A stretch of 64,000 nucleotides of DNA from Leidyana gryllorum EB-2025a (lineage: Eukaryota; Apicomplexa). How positions within the stretch are numbered: position 1 is the first letter of the stretch; each line of letters opens with the position of its first letter. The stretch spans positions 124,001 to 188,000 of the forward strand of contig JBLWGC010000104.1 of assembly GCA_048772705.1 (NCBI GenBank). The letters are read 5' to 3'. The position numbers were made by a program, and so were the translations under genes. Under the pieces are notes generated by a model that saw only the letters and a list, made by a program, of their open reading frames with translations, did not search any database and was not told the origin of the DNA. This document shows positions 1-10,025 of the stretch, piece by piece.

Positions 1-472
1 TGGGGCGATTTGGATTATCTTATTGTGGATACTCCGCCGGGGACGTCGGACGAGCACTTGTCGATTGTGACACTACTGGGTGCTGCGGGAGTTGACGGCG
101 CGATTGTGGTGACTACACCACAGGAGGTGTCATTGCAGGATGTGCGCAAAGAGATTAACTTTTGGTGAGTGTCATTTTTGACAGGCAGGTGGGAATGTTT
201 TCTGCAGCAAGCAAACCCAGATCAAAGTGTTGGGCGTGATTGAGAATATGGCCGGGTCTGTTTTTGCTTCTCTGGATCCCGAGGCAGCTCGGAGGACATG
301 TCAGAAGATGGAGGTCCCATATGCGGGGGCTATAGAACTTGACAGTGCAGTGCTTGCTGCTGGCGAGAAGGGGATGCAACTATCGGAAGGGTCTGCTGCG
401 GCGAAGCAGTTTAAGATCGCTTTGGATGCTTGTTTACAGAACATGGACGTTCGGAAGCCGTCGTCAAGTTAG
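1..472 (+). CDS. Nbp35/Cfd1/NUBP-family P-loop ATPase, 3' end (partial)
   Basis: The open frame runs from base 1, so the 5' part including the Walker A loop lies outside the window. The visible part has the family's Mrp-type signatures: [28 protein letters not shown] and GVIENMAG. A 43-nt intron (165-207, GTGAGT...CTGCAG) splits the codon for Cys after EINF, and the frame then runs to TAG at 470-472. Known family role: MRP/NBP35 ATPases are scaffolds for Fe-S cluster assembly and delivery in the cytosol (Nbp35, Cfd1) or mitochondrion (Ind1). The CPxC pair that bridges the cluster should follow ENMAG, but here the sequence goes straight to [18 protein letters not shown] with no CPxC. The C-terminal tail ends in DVRKPSSS. 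The stop overlaps the end of the convergent gene on the other strand by 9 bp. Which paralogue it is cannot be decided. Confidence 0.85.
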
Positions 473-3240
473 CATGTCCTTATAACGGTCAGACGCGAGA
501 GGTCTGTGGGAGGGGGCCTGCGTGGGCTGGTATGTATGCGGGAAGAAGGTGGGGAGACACACAGAGATATGCAATGCACGTGCCGGGTACTATGGACACT
601 CACTTTCTTATCTCGAGCTGCAGCCATTTGTTGTACGGCTTGATCGGACAGATTTCCACGTCGTTGATTTTCGTTTGCTCGAGCCTCTGCCGCTGCAATT
701 ACAAGTCTTCTCCTTTCGTCGGCGTCATGTTTCTCGGTCAGTGCAGTTTTGGATTGCTGATTCGACGTGGACTTGCGCTTGAACAGTTTTTTCAGCGAGT
801 GCATATTGGATCTGAGTCTGTTTTCAGAGCGCCAGAGCTCGGAACGGTTTCCACACTGCAGATGTATATAGATTTTGGGAATAAAATACACGGTCTGCTC
901 ACAGAAATCTGGTCCCACTTGAGGCCACCGTAAGCCAGGCGTTCGGTACCAGCGTTTGTGATAGTGTCCGCTCCAGACGAGTGCTGCCGCGACTACGGCG
1001 ATGTGTACAGTGTATACGATGAGCGATTTGTATATTCCGGTAGCTAAACTCAAAAGAAGTGCTTTTGTCTATAATGAGTGAAAACTCACTACCGCCCAAA
1101 AGGTATTGCATTCCTTGGTGAAGGGACCAGTACGCCTCCTCAAGACTATCAGAGGTGGCTTGCATTTGGAATGTGTCAAAATCGCGGCCCAGATCGCCTA
1201 GACGCAGATAAATCAAGTCCAGATTGGAGCTCCATAATTCGGAAGACTCCACTACTTCCATTCGGCTTTTTGAGATTAAGCATGAGTGTTCCTTCACAGC
1301 AGCCTTCCACATCTCACCTCCCCGTGTCTCCAGCTTGGAGACGGGTAATGCCTCAAGCGCTACCAGGGAGGTCTTGGAGACCTCTGAACCAGAGGGCTCC
1401 AAGCAGTCTCGAGGTGTCAAAATGGCTTCCGCAGTATTTGCCTCTAAATCGACGTTCGCATCCGCTTCATGTGTAACCACCAAGTTATCGGGATCAGCTT
1501 CGATCCTAATCAATCAATTCGTCACAGTGTCGATCCACTCCCCAGACACTCACTCTCTTAATTTCTCAAGTTCGGCTGCTGTGGGAGGCGGTGCGAATCG
1601 CGCCTTTAGGCGTTGCATTTCTCTATCGTGGGGAAGATTAAACGTGACGAGGCACCTGTCGTCCCCGACGTCGACTGAACGCCACGACCCATCCCTAGAC
1701 TTCAGCCCAACGGGATACAGGCAGCGCTGACCTTCAACGCAAGTCGCTGGAAAAGCGCGGTAACGACTCAAACATTGGAGATCTGAATCGAAAGATATAA
1801 ACTTCGACGACGACTGTCCTCAAATTCGACACTCACGTGGTCCTAGTTTCTGATCCACCAAGAGACACTCCTTTATCCATTTCCGGCAGGTCCCGACACG
1901 TGCTGCGCCCGCCCCATTGAGGGGTTTGGAGCAAGTGCCTGAACATAAAGCGACAGCGAGGAAGAGAATCGCGGCTACCAGGACAAGAAAGGCCAGGGAT
2001 GTGAGGTGTTTCAAAACATAATAGCATAGTGCGTGTACATTGCGTGCGCGATATCGCCGATGCGCGCACGGTGGGGAGGAAAATTTCAGACACCACGCCT
2101 GTCCTATGTTGAGCAGTGAAATGGTTCCTAGCGCGCATGTGCTCCATAGAGCTGCAGCGATCAGGCCATTCAAGCTCTCTCGAGGGGCGCGTTGACTGAA
2201 CGGGGCCGTCATGAAAGCCCAAACAGTATAGTTCTTTTGGGGGTACACTCGGCACTGCTGAGGCCGCACCAACAAATAAGTGCTGTCGACGTCAGTTGAC
2301 AGGACCGTTCTCACTGAAGACAAGAGATGAACACAAATCCGATCACACAGTCCAACCGAGGAGACCACGCAAACACGTACAGAGGAGACGGAGACGCCAC
2401 CACACACACAGACACACACCGCAAGTCAGAGCAAAGTCACAAATGTTTGACTTGACGTCAAAATATACCCATCGACCCGACCTATCCCATCACACAGTTC
2501 ATCCGTCCGTTTCTGTTGGTGTCGTAAATGTTGAAATAGTCGGAAGGTGCGTTTGCAGTGAATCAGAGAACGCATCACAAGCAGTCCAATTTAATGCCAA
2601 TAACACCAATTTCTCATTGGGAGTCAAAGCAATCACGGGCTCTGAATGGTCTCTGTGTGTAATGTGTCCCGCAATCGGTGGCCGTCGATATACATTGATG
2701 GTGCTCGCTGGTTGATGTCGAGGAGAAGAGTCAGGGTCTCGTCGGTTAGTTACTCTTGTGGCGGTGGACCTAATCATCGGTTACCCAACTCTTCTTCTGC
2801 TCGATACTTTAACCTCAGGTGTAGGAGAGAATTCGTTAGTTAGTTAGTTGATCAATAAATCAGATCATTGATTTGATCTGTGCCTTTCAATGCGGCGCGC
2901 ACGCAAGAGATCAAGGGACCGTCTCGTTGTCGTGTCGTGCGCTGCAGGGGCGGTGTAATGGGATGGAGGCCGATATGAGGGGTGAATTTCGAACTTATTG
3001 CCGGAAGACACACACATAACACACACAGAGACACGAATACGCGGATAGACGGAAATATTGATGGATCTCGGCGTAGATCGAACATTAAGAAGTCTGTGGT
3101 GGTGCCTTACCGTAAAGAAGGGATAGGCCAAATGCTACGCCAGCGATTAGGCTAGAGGCAAGGTACCAGCGAACACGTTTGCTCGTGGAAACTCGGTAGT
3201 CTCCAAGTCGAGCGTGGAAAGTGCTGAGGAAACTCGCCAT
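464..3240 (-). CDS. Multi-membrane, possibly rhomboid-like protein with C-terminal VCP/p97-interacting motif
   Basis: Seven exons, read leftwards: 3240-3111, 2313-1837, 1782-1554, 1505-1090, 1043-919, 855-604, 526-464. All phases agree, giving 563 aa. The N-terminus (MASFLSTFHARLGDYRV) is followed by hydrophobic segments in exon 1, two in exon 2 (around WAFMTAPF and LAFLVLVAAILFLAVAL), a long soluble part, and a last membrane segment (LIVYTVHIAVVAAALVW). The YTVWAFMTAPF stretch recalls TMEM115/derlin-like rhomboid folds, which is a weak inference. After the last membrane segment comes a basic stretch, then RRLVIAAAEAR, which fits the published VIM consensus RX5AAX2R used by SVIP and gp78 to bind VCP/p97. 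A role in ER-associated degradation is inferred. Intron 1 is 797 nt, far longer than the others. The exon 1 join and the last 21 codons are the least certain parts; two genes are possible. Confidence 0.5.
2314..3110 (-). other. Unusually long first intron (797 nt)
   Basis: This interval lies between GTAAGG and TCTTCAG on the minus strand and joins exons 1 and 2 of the VIM-motif membrane protein in phase. It holds a CA/GT-rich stretch near 2395-2420, a GTTA repeat near 2836-2848, and a 7-bp inverted repeat CAGATCA/TGATCTG around 2862-2883. No ORF in it looks like a protein. It could hide a non-coding RNA or the promoter of a separate downstream gene. Confidence 0.4.
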
Positions 3241-4504
3241 GCTGTTGATCTCGGGGGTGCACACATGCTGCTGGGCGGGTATAGATCGAGTCTGATCGAT
3301 CTATCACCGGTTCACAACAACACATAGCGGACCCTTATCGACAACACATCTCAACGACTGCCGATTGCCCCCGAGGGAAAAAGGGATTAAATGTGTGGAA
3401 TAATGAATTCGCGGGATCTTGAAGTATATAATATCTCAGGGACCTCCATTCGCGGCTCAGAATGCGCGCTAGAGATCGTCGTAGCCGCCTTTCTCACTCG
3501 CCTTGCCTTTCATCCATATTGCGTCGAAGCAGACAACAATAAAGTGAGTCAATGGTGAGTGAGTGAGTGGGGGCACGAACGCGAGAACGCGGAATTATAT
3601 TTGGAATAATGGATTGTATTTGGTGAACTTGAGATTCAGCATAGATCGCGATTTGCGCCACCACTAGACCCGTCGGTAACAGAATGAAAGTGAACGCGTA
3701 TCTTTGTACTCATCCACCCTCCTGCCATTCGAGTCGCGATTGTCGCTTTCGCGTAGCTGGGGGGGGGGGTTAACCTCGGAATTTAGTTTCAGTGTAAGAC
3801 GTTAAGCACGCCCACACCAGAATATTTGGCAGAACAAACAGACCCCCTCAGGCCACCAAGCGCTATTCAGAGTGGAACAGCGCTCAAAGTTGACCGATCG
3901 ATCGATAGTAGAAATGTCGAATACTCAGGGGCGCCCCAAAGATGCATGGGGGTCACTCAATAAGACTCTGTCCTCGTCGTAACTCAAAGACAAGACTGTA
4001 AGGTTGTCTGATACGGGCCGGTGTGCCCGAATGTGTGTATAAGTGTATCAGACAGATTGGTAGGAAGATATTATTGATAGAGAAGCAGCACAGTGGTGGA
4101 GTGACCCCTTCGGTCGTTGAGTATTGTGGTGGTCATCGTAGAATTAGTGGGGCAGTAATAGTAGTAGTGGAATTGGGGCACATGGTGCCTCGGTGTATAA
4201 TGTGGGTGGTGTACATACGATCTCAATAGTGGTATTATGGTGCAACGACCTAAATTCAAGCAGTCAGAGAAGTATTCGAAGGGGCGGTGATCGCATTCGT
4301 AGCAGAATAGTGATAGTAAGTAGTATTAGTGATGGTGATAGTAGCAGTGGGGTGGGGTGGTGATGGGTCACAAGCGAGAGGCTGAGGACGGCTTTGAGCT
4401 GTCGTTCTGGGAGTGAACTTCGAGCACAACCTCTCGCTGTATGGCCGCCGCCGGATGCATTATTGGTAGGACTCTCCTCGCCATGTACTGTGCGCGTACG
4501 GACG
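3241..4504. other. Gene-poor interval of about 1.26 kb
   Basis: This is the largest stretch without a convincing gene. The ORFs in it are short and lack recognisable features. Simple sequence includes GTGA repeats near 3553-3570, a run of ten G near 3760, a CGATCGATCGAT palindrome near 3894-3906, and TAGTA/GATAG-rich sequence at 4300-4360. I checked by eye for tRNA B-box sequence and for U2, U5 and U6 core motifs and found none. It probably carries the promoter of the leftward gene starting at 3240 and the 3' region of the F-box-like gene. Confidence 0.5.
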
Positions 4505-5429
4505 TTATGGAGAGCCAACGCCGTGCGTGCTGTGCTTCGATCGTCTAGCGACGATCGAGTTGGGCTCCTCAGGCCAAAGAGTATTGAATTCGTACCGAGT
4601 TGTGACCTCCACTGACACATTTCAGAGAGTCACAACTCAGAGAAGCAGCACTGATAATGAAACGTCTCGCCCAACCGAAATCAGTTCCCTCGATCCATGT
4701 ACACGGGATCCCCTGATCGGTCAAGTCACAATATTGCCCGCAAAACAGATTCACGGGCTGCGTTGCTTCTACAGCTACCAGCAAACGATTCTTCACCACC
4801 TCAGGCAACTTGTTGTGGAAGCTGGAAAGGGTGGAATCGCCGCTGGGAACTGTTACTTCCTCTTCGCCCACAGGTAAGCCGAAGGAAACCGCACATAAAG
4901 CAGCCGGAGGCAAATTGACCCCAGAAGGGACTCGACCGCCTGCCATCTTCCAAAACATGGGATCGCTCATCAGACTGTACACGCCTTGCGAAACCTTAGC
5001 CAATCTAGACACACTTTGCAAATCCAAATAAGGTACCAGCGCCGCAAAGACAGACGACTCAAAATGCCACTGAAGCAACTTCATTTCAGGTGCCTCGACA
5101 CTTGAGGAGAGCCGTCGGACTACAACCTCAGTCTGACGTAAACGAGTTTCACGCCCCTGAAACTCAGTAATATCTACACAGATAATGTCATCAGTAATGT
5201 GAATCTGATCATCGTTGCAATATGGCAACACAAATCGGAAGTGAAGCTCCTCGCCTTGTCGTATCATTATCGACGTCAGTAAATCCGCACTAGAGTCCTC
5301 TTCGCTACTCTTGTGTATCCGAAAAGCTTCGAACTTCCCTTCCGTCACCTGCGCCTCCTTTCGCACCCAGGCTCTACCCACGACTTCCACTCCGGACTCG
5401 TTCTGGGAAGTGCAACTGAGCACAAGCAT
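4505..5429 (-). CDS. F-box-like protein
   Basis: A long frame reads leftward; the first ATG is at 5429 (MLVLSCTSQNESGVEVV). The frame is open upstream of that ATG, so an upstream exon or a non-ATG start remains possible. Mid-protein there is an F-box-like segment, FAALVPYLDLQSVSRLAKVS followed by MFWKMAGGR. F-box proteins are SKP1-binding substrate adaptors of SCF ubiquitin ligases, and that role is inferred. Without splicing the frame stops at 4569. A possible last intron (GTTGGG...GTCAG) would change the end to VEVTTRYEFNTLWPEEP and so on, stopping at 4505. That tail reads more like protein than the unspliced alternative, so the longer end is given. A short gap with a GCACACGCGTGTGC palindrome separates it from the divergent gene at 5533. 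Confidence 0.55.
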
Positions 5430-5517
5430 TGCGTTGCGATGATCTATAAAGCTAAAGAATAATTTCCAGAGTAATAACCCCTTTTTGTAGACACCGAGGG
5501 TTGGCACTCAATTAACA

Positions 5518-5531
5518 GCACACGCGTGTGC
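5518..5531. repeat. Perfect 14-bp palindrome GCACACGCGTGTGC
   Basis: The palindrome sits in the gap between the leftward F-box-like gene and the rightward gene at 5533, ending two bases before that gene's ATG. It belongs to the CACGTG/CACGCG-centred palindrome family that elsewhere in this window lies in introns. It could be a shared promoter element, or lie in an unrecognised 5' intron of the F-box-like gene. Confidence 0.6.
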
Positions 5532-5532
5532 A

Positions 5533-6006
5533 ATGCCTACATTTCATCATGCCCCCCTTTATAGCAACGGAAATATTCAGGACTGGTATCGATCAGAGGA
5601 ATATCAAATCCGTTGCAGAGGATGGCACTTCGACCTGATCCGCGAACGCGATTCTATACTGGCACAAGCCGCCACCACCACCGCTGCCGAGTTGGTGCGG
5701 GCCGAACCCGATAGCCCCACAGACTGGTTTCAAGACACTGGCAGAGACTCTGAGGAGGAAACTGCTCCTAAGGGCCAGAATTTGAGAAGCCCGGATGTTC
5801 TGTCAGACGTGCCGCCTGACTATTCAACCCATCCTGACAGCGAACCCGCACCCATTATCATTTACTGGGACAATGAGGACAGCGGAGTTGACGAAGCAGC
5901 CGCGTCCGCTGCTCTCAGTGGCTCGTCACAACCACTTACGGTGCGAACTGAAGGAACCCTAACGTCAGGCCCTGAGAATCAGAGCACCAAACATACAAGA
6001 AAGTAG
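5533..6006 (+). CDS. Hypothetical acidic protein, 157 aa
   Basis: Single-exon frame from ATG 5533 to TAG 6006. The N-terminal part (MPTFHHAPLYSNGNIQDWYR and following) is aromatic-rich and looks folded. It gives way to an acidic Ser/Thr/Pro-rich C-terminus (DSEEETAPKGQ, DNEDSGVDEAAAS). I do not recognise the family. No signal peptide or membrane segment is visible. It is divergent from the F-box-like gene and tail-to-tail with VPS53. Confidence 0.5.
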   Translation: MPTFHHAPLYSNGNIQDWYRSEEYQIRCRGWHFDLIRERDSILAQAATTTAAELVRAEPDSPTDWFQDTGRDSEEETAPKGQNLRSPDVLSDVPPDYSTHPDSEPAPIIIYWDNEDSGVDEAAASAALSGSSQPLTVRTEGTLTSGPENQSTKHTRK

Positions 6007-6097
6007 AATACCACGCTTCGCACCCCAATTATTTGTCAGCCAATGCACGATGAACCGAAGCCGCATACGCTTCTTAGTGATTTATACTGGATCATAT

Positions 6098-8772
6098 CTA
6101 TGAAGGTTTGTAGCTCAAGGCAGATGTCTTCAATTGAAAGATAATGTCAACAATACTGAGATCTTCGCCTGCAGTCTGTGTGCGGGACGATGAGGCGATA
6201 TCGGACAGGGCAAGAGATCTGAGAACAGTCGCAGCTACTAGTTCAGTGCGTTGGGGGCCCACGAACTCGTTCCACATATCCCGGAAAGAGGATGTTGACA
6301 ACTTGACCTTAGCCGGATCAGTTTCAACCTCGACGAAAGAGGTTCGGAGGATCTTCAGTATAGTCGGGATAGCCTCCAACTGGTGGGTGATGAGTTTGAT
6401 CCGCGATTCTGACAGCCCCTCGAGTACCCGAGGCAGGCCACTGACAACACCAGACATATCCAGCAGCAACTGTTCGGTAATGGATGCAGTCAGGGGTGCC
6501 AATTTGCAGGCGATGATCATCAGAGATTCAGCAACAATGATTAGCGCTATGCATTCGAAAATAAATGCCGAATGTCGTGGAGCCAGTGCTTCCGCGACCA
6601 TACCATTGAAGTCTTTCCAGAGATCTGCAGTTCACAACAGACATCAATCTAGAGCTACCAATTTTTACTTACCGAGAAATTCCCGAACCCATGGGCTTTG
6701 TGCAACAACCCTAGTGACCTTGAAATCCAGTTCTGTGCGCAACAATTTGGTGTCAATGACACTGGCTGCAAAGTGCGTCAAAAGCAGTATATTACACCGC
6801 AGTTTGAGAACCCAGGCCAGATGAGTTTCCTTTCGAAGCGATAGGGCCGGATCGTCCTTTGCCGCGGAAAGACGTTGCGACAGATGCGCTTCCATTGCCG
6901 GAATGCTTGCTTCGATAAAGTACGAGGTGGCACAGGCTGTGAGGAAACAGTTCAGATCTTGACCAGGTGTTGCCTTGAACTTCATTTCTCGAGCCGTTGC
7001 TCTCATTGTCTCATCGTCTGGGTACGGCAGCTTGAGAATATTCAGTAGAAAGTTCTTCAATGGAGCCGGAGGCTCAAGTTGAGCGAAGCCAGCAGGCACA
7101 CGACAAGTGTGTAACAAGCTCAAGTAGCTTTTGATATGTTTACGACTCATTCGCATCACGTCAGCGGCCATCTGATCACTCCCAATGCCTTCTGCCTGGC
7201 TATATAGGGCTTTCAGATTGCGGAATAGTTCCAAAGTTGACGGGAAGATTTTCCTGTTGAAACGCCACGTGTGCGACCAAAGAGAGAGAGACATCTGGAC
7301 CCACTTTGGCAAGTCTTCATCATCCTGAGCGTCAGCATGGTGGCCTCCCATCCCAATGCCAGGGTTGATGGGATCTTCACTGCTCGAGGCAATCTTTGAT
7401 ACCACCTGATCGAGGTTACTGCGACGGCGAGGAAGCATTAGTGATTGACAGCAGCGAACTTGAGGGTCCTACCTATCCTCGTGGCGGTACCAACCACCCA
7501 TAAAGGAATCGAATACTCGGCTGATGGCTTCCTCGAAAACCACTTTCTCCTCGTTCGGTTGAGTACCGACGGCAAACTCTTGTTGTAGCTGTCTCTCAAA
7601 GGCTTTGACTTTCTGCAAAGCCCGCATCAGGACAGCTGGGTCCCCATTGTGTGCATAAACTTCGAGAATAGATACCAAATGGTGACGCGTCACCGCGGCA
7701 AACTGATTGGCCAATAGCACATCGGCGCGCCAACTGCTCGGGAATATACGCCCTGAGCGGCAGACCCATAATTCGAGGGATACATAAGCTCTGACGACTC
7801 ACCGAACTTTGACTCATTCTCTTTGAGAGCTTTCCGAAGCCATACGAAACGTCTGTCGAGCGTTTCGAGTGCGTGGAGGGAGCTGTTGCGTCGTGCCTCC
7901 GCGTTCATTGCCGTCGGGACGTATTGGAAGTTGCGTTTATATGGCTCCAGAATCTTGACACACACGTTCATGAGTATCTCGTTACGAAGGTTTGTGCTCA
8001 AGACATCCGCAACAACACAACACGATCGTGCGTCCACCTGCTGACCTTCGATCAGAGTGTCACCATCCTGTAAGGCGCTGAGGTCGTCGAGTATCTGCTT
8101 TTTGAGATCGGCCAAGAGAGAATCTCGAGTCTGAAGCGCTCTCTGTTGGAGGCAAAGTGCACATTACAGAAATGAGCTGCAAGAGTGGCTCACTTTGAGA
8201 CCCTCGACTTTGTCCGTTTGCGCTTCAAAGGACTGTCCGAGAGATAATAAAGCGTTGACGTAATCTGGACACTTTTCATAATCGCGCCTCGAGGCCGCGT
8301 ATGTCAGATTCTCCAAGGCCGTCTCAAACATCAGTAGTCGTTGCAGCGCAGCAATCGTTCCCGTGAGGTTTTCTTGCCCTCTGTCCAACACTTTGATGCC
8401 TCCCGCAATCTCGTCCGTTACTCTTCGAGTTTCCAAGACCTTCGCGGACGTTGCTTCGACCTCTGTCACTAAATCCCCCACCGCCTTCTGCAGCTCTCTC
8501 CACCGCTGATCATCATTTTCATCATACGCCAGAGCGGCCGCGTGGAGGTCATTGCGAATCTCGATATCAAGGCTTCCGATCACCTCTTCCAGACCAGCAA
8601 TGCAATCAGCCAGGTCTATCAGACTGTCCTCTGTCTGTGGTGAAGGAAGATTGATGGACACCGGCCGCTTACCTGTAGGGAACAAGGCGTTCACTATATC
8701 ACTCGTACTTGCGTTATCATTCGCCGACACTGCTTGGACCACTTGCTCAGCCTTGAGCCTACCTGAAGCCAT
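6098..8772 (-). CDS. VPS53: VPS53, GARP/EARP tethering complex subunit
   Basis: Five exons: 8772-8194, 8142-7803, 7752-7473, 7418-6673, 6624-6098. The model is phase-consistent and codes for 823 aa. The N-terminus carries the Vps53 hallmark: a VNALFPTGKRPVSI segment followed by heptad-rich helices (EVIGSLDIEIRNDLHAAALA) and DRGQENLTGTIAALQRLLM. The middle part contains GRIFPSSWRADVLLANQF and the FERQLQQEF segment. Known role: Vps53 assembles with Vps51, Vps52 and Vps54 to tether endosome-derived vesicles at the trans-Golgi network. Introns are 48-54 nt with GTGAG/GTAAG donors. The start ATG lies 20 bp from the start of divergent prefoldin 3, so the promoter must be shared. Confidence 0.88.
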
Positions 8773-8792
8773 TTCTGGGAATTTTTGCCTCC

Positions 8793-9742
8793 ATGAGCAG
8801 CTCGACTTATCAAAAACTCATCACCGAGAATAAGGAGGGAGGCAGAGGTATCCCTTCTGTGAACTTCTATGAGGATGTGACGGTGCTATGTGAAGCAACT
8901 GAAGAATCGGTGGAGTCTGTGATGCGGCCGTATAACGAATTACACGGCAAATTCCAAATGATGACTAGTTCGTTACAGGAACAATACAAGTCGCTGAAGG
9001 AGCGCCTGGGGCTCCTCGAATTGGCTATGCAGTGCGTTGAGACTGCCAGAACGGCTAACGTAAGACCTCAAACACGTGTGCGCACACAAAGAATATTTAC
9101 AGGAGGCTGGCGAACCACGCCCACCTGTGCTGTTCAAGGCTTCAGAGTGTGTCTATGCCGAAGCCGAAGTCACTGACAGTTCGCGAATCCTCTTGTGGCT
9201 GGGGGTAAGCGACCTTGCAATGCATCTGTTGAATGAATAAAATGGGATTAAGGGGGTTTAAGGGCGGTGGGTGCGTCGAAGCGCCTTCGTCCCCCTCCCG
9301 AAGTGGCCTCTGTCTTTATGTCAGTCCTGAAGTGGGCGCTCGGAAGCGAACGTAGCTGGAGAGCGCGGCTCGTGACTTGTGATGGTTTGGTTCGCAATGG
9401 GTTGTGGTTCCTGTCTGTAGCTCGTTGACCGCTACCTCTTCAATTATGGTTCATTTCGCAGTCGAATACATTGATGGAGTATACATTGGACGAGGCAGAA
9501 GCTGTGTTGAAGAAGAACATGGAGCAAACAGCTGAAGCGATTGCAGACACGGTGAGTGGTGATTTGATGACAGACTTGTCAAATGTTCCGGGCGCCAGGA
9601 GAAGGATATCAAGTTTAGTCGAGCGCAGACGACCGTTCTGGAGGTGGCGATAAGTCGACTGCATAATTACCGAGTGCACTTGAGAGGGTTGAAGGCTGCC
9701 TCAGGCGCTGGCGGTGGAGCGGCTGTTCAAGCAGCTGCTTAG
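8793..9742 (+). CDS. Prefoldin subunit 3 (VBP1-like)
   Basis: Four exons: 8793-9059, 9103-9204, 9462-9551, 9599-9742; 200 aa. Two helical coiled-coil arms (FQMMTSSLQEQYKSLKERLG and EKDIKFSRAQTTVLEVAISR) flank the beta-hairpin core. The core shows FKASECVYAEAEVTDSSRI, LLWLG and TLMEYTLDEAEAVLKKNMEQ, matching subunit 3 (alpha-type) prefoldins. Known role: prefoldin delivers nascent tubulin and actin to CCT. Intron 1 contains the intronic palindrome; intron 2 is 257 nt, unusually long here. The TAG stop at 9740-9742 overlaps the stop of the convergent small gene. Confidence 0.9.
9073..9089. repeat. Intronic palindrome, CACGTGTGCGCACACAA form
   Basis: It lies in intron 1 (9060-9102) of prefoldin 3. 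The core GTGTGCGCACAC is a perfect 12-bp palindrome. The same 17-mer recurs in the intron of the roadblock dynein gene near 57061-57079, although the two genes are unrelated. Confidence 0.8.
9205..9461 (+). other. Long intron of prefoldin 3 (257 nt)
   Basis: Bounded by GTAAGC and TTCGCAG. It is five to six times the usual intron length in this window. It contains short self-complementary stretches, for example GTAGC...GCTAC near 9418-9435, and no coding ORF. It could host a small RNA; nothing in the sequence proves it. Confidence 0.4.
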
Positions 9743-10011
9743 GGGTGTGTATTGCTGATATAGTACTCAATGTCACCGATCTTCTGGCGGAGGCCATCGA
9801 GGAGTTTTCGGCTGGCGACTTCTGCAGTTTTGAGTTTCTGTGTTTGGGCGGCCAGGTGATAATTTGCCTCCGGTGTTCGCCTACGCGAAGTTTGGGATGG
9901 GTGTGTGTGGCGTTTTAATTACCTGAAAGCCCAAATGAGAGTTACAACTGTTAGAAGTATAGTGTGACATCCGACGCAGACTATGAGTATTCCGGTGTGA
10001 AGAGAGTTCAT
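9739..10011 (-). CDS. Small membrane protein with coiled-coil tail, 76 aa
   Basis: Two exons, 10011-9923 and 9880-9739, joined by a 42-nt intron (GTAATT...GCGTAG). The N-terminal half is one hydrophobic segment (GILIVCVGCHTILLTVVTLI). The C-terminal half is a charged helix likely to form a coiled coil (AQTQKLKTAEVASRKLLDGL), ending IEYYISNTHP. A type-III tail or SNARE-like or cytochrome-oxidase-assembly-like small protein is conceivable; I do not recognise it. It is divergent from CNNM (14 bp between start codons), and its TAA overlaps the TAG of convergent prefoldin 3. Confidence 0.6.
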
Positions 10012-10025
10012 TATTATTGCATGCG

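Noticed and set aside
3085-3240. Stand-alone 51-aa membrane ORF on the minus strand
   Set aside because: It reads through a GTAAGG donor, and the part before the donor joins exon 2 at 2313 in phase; it is better explained as exon 1 of the larger gene, though not excluded.
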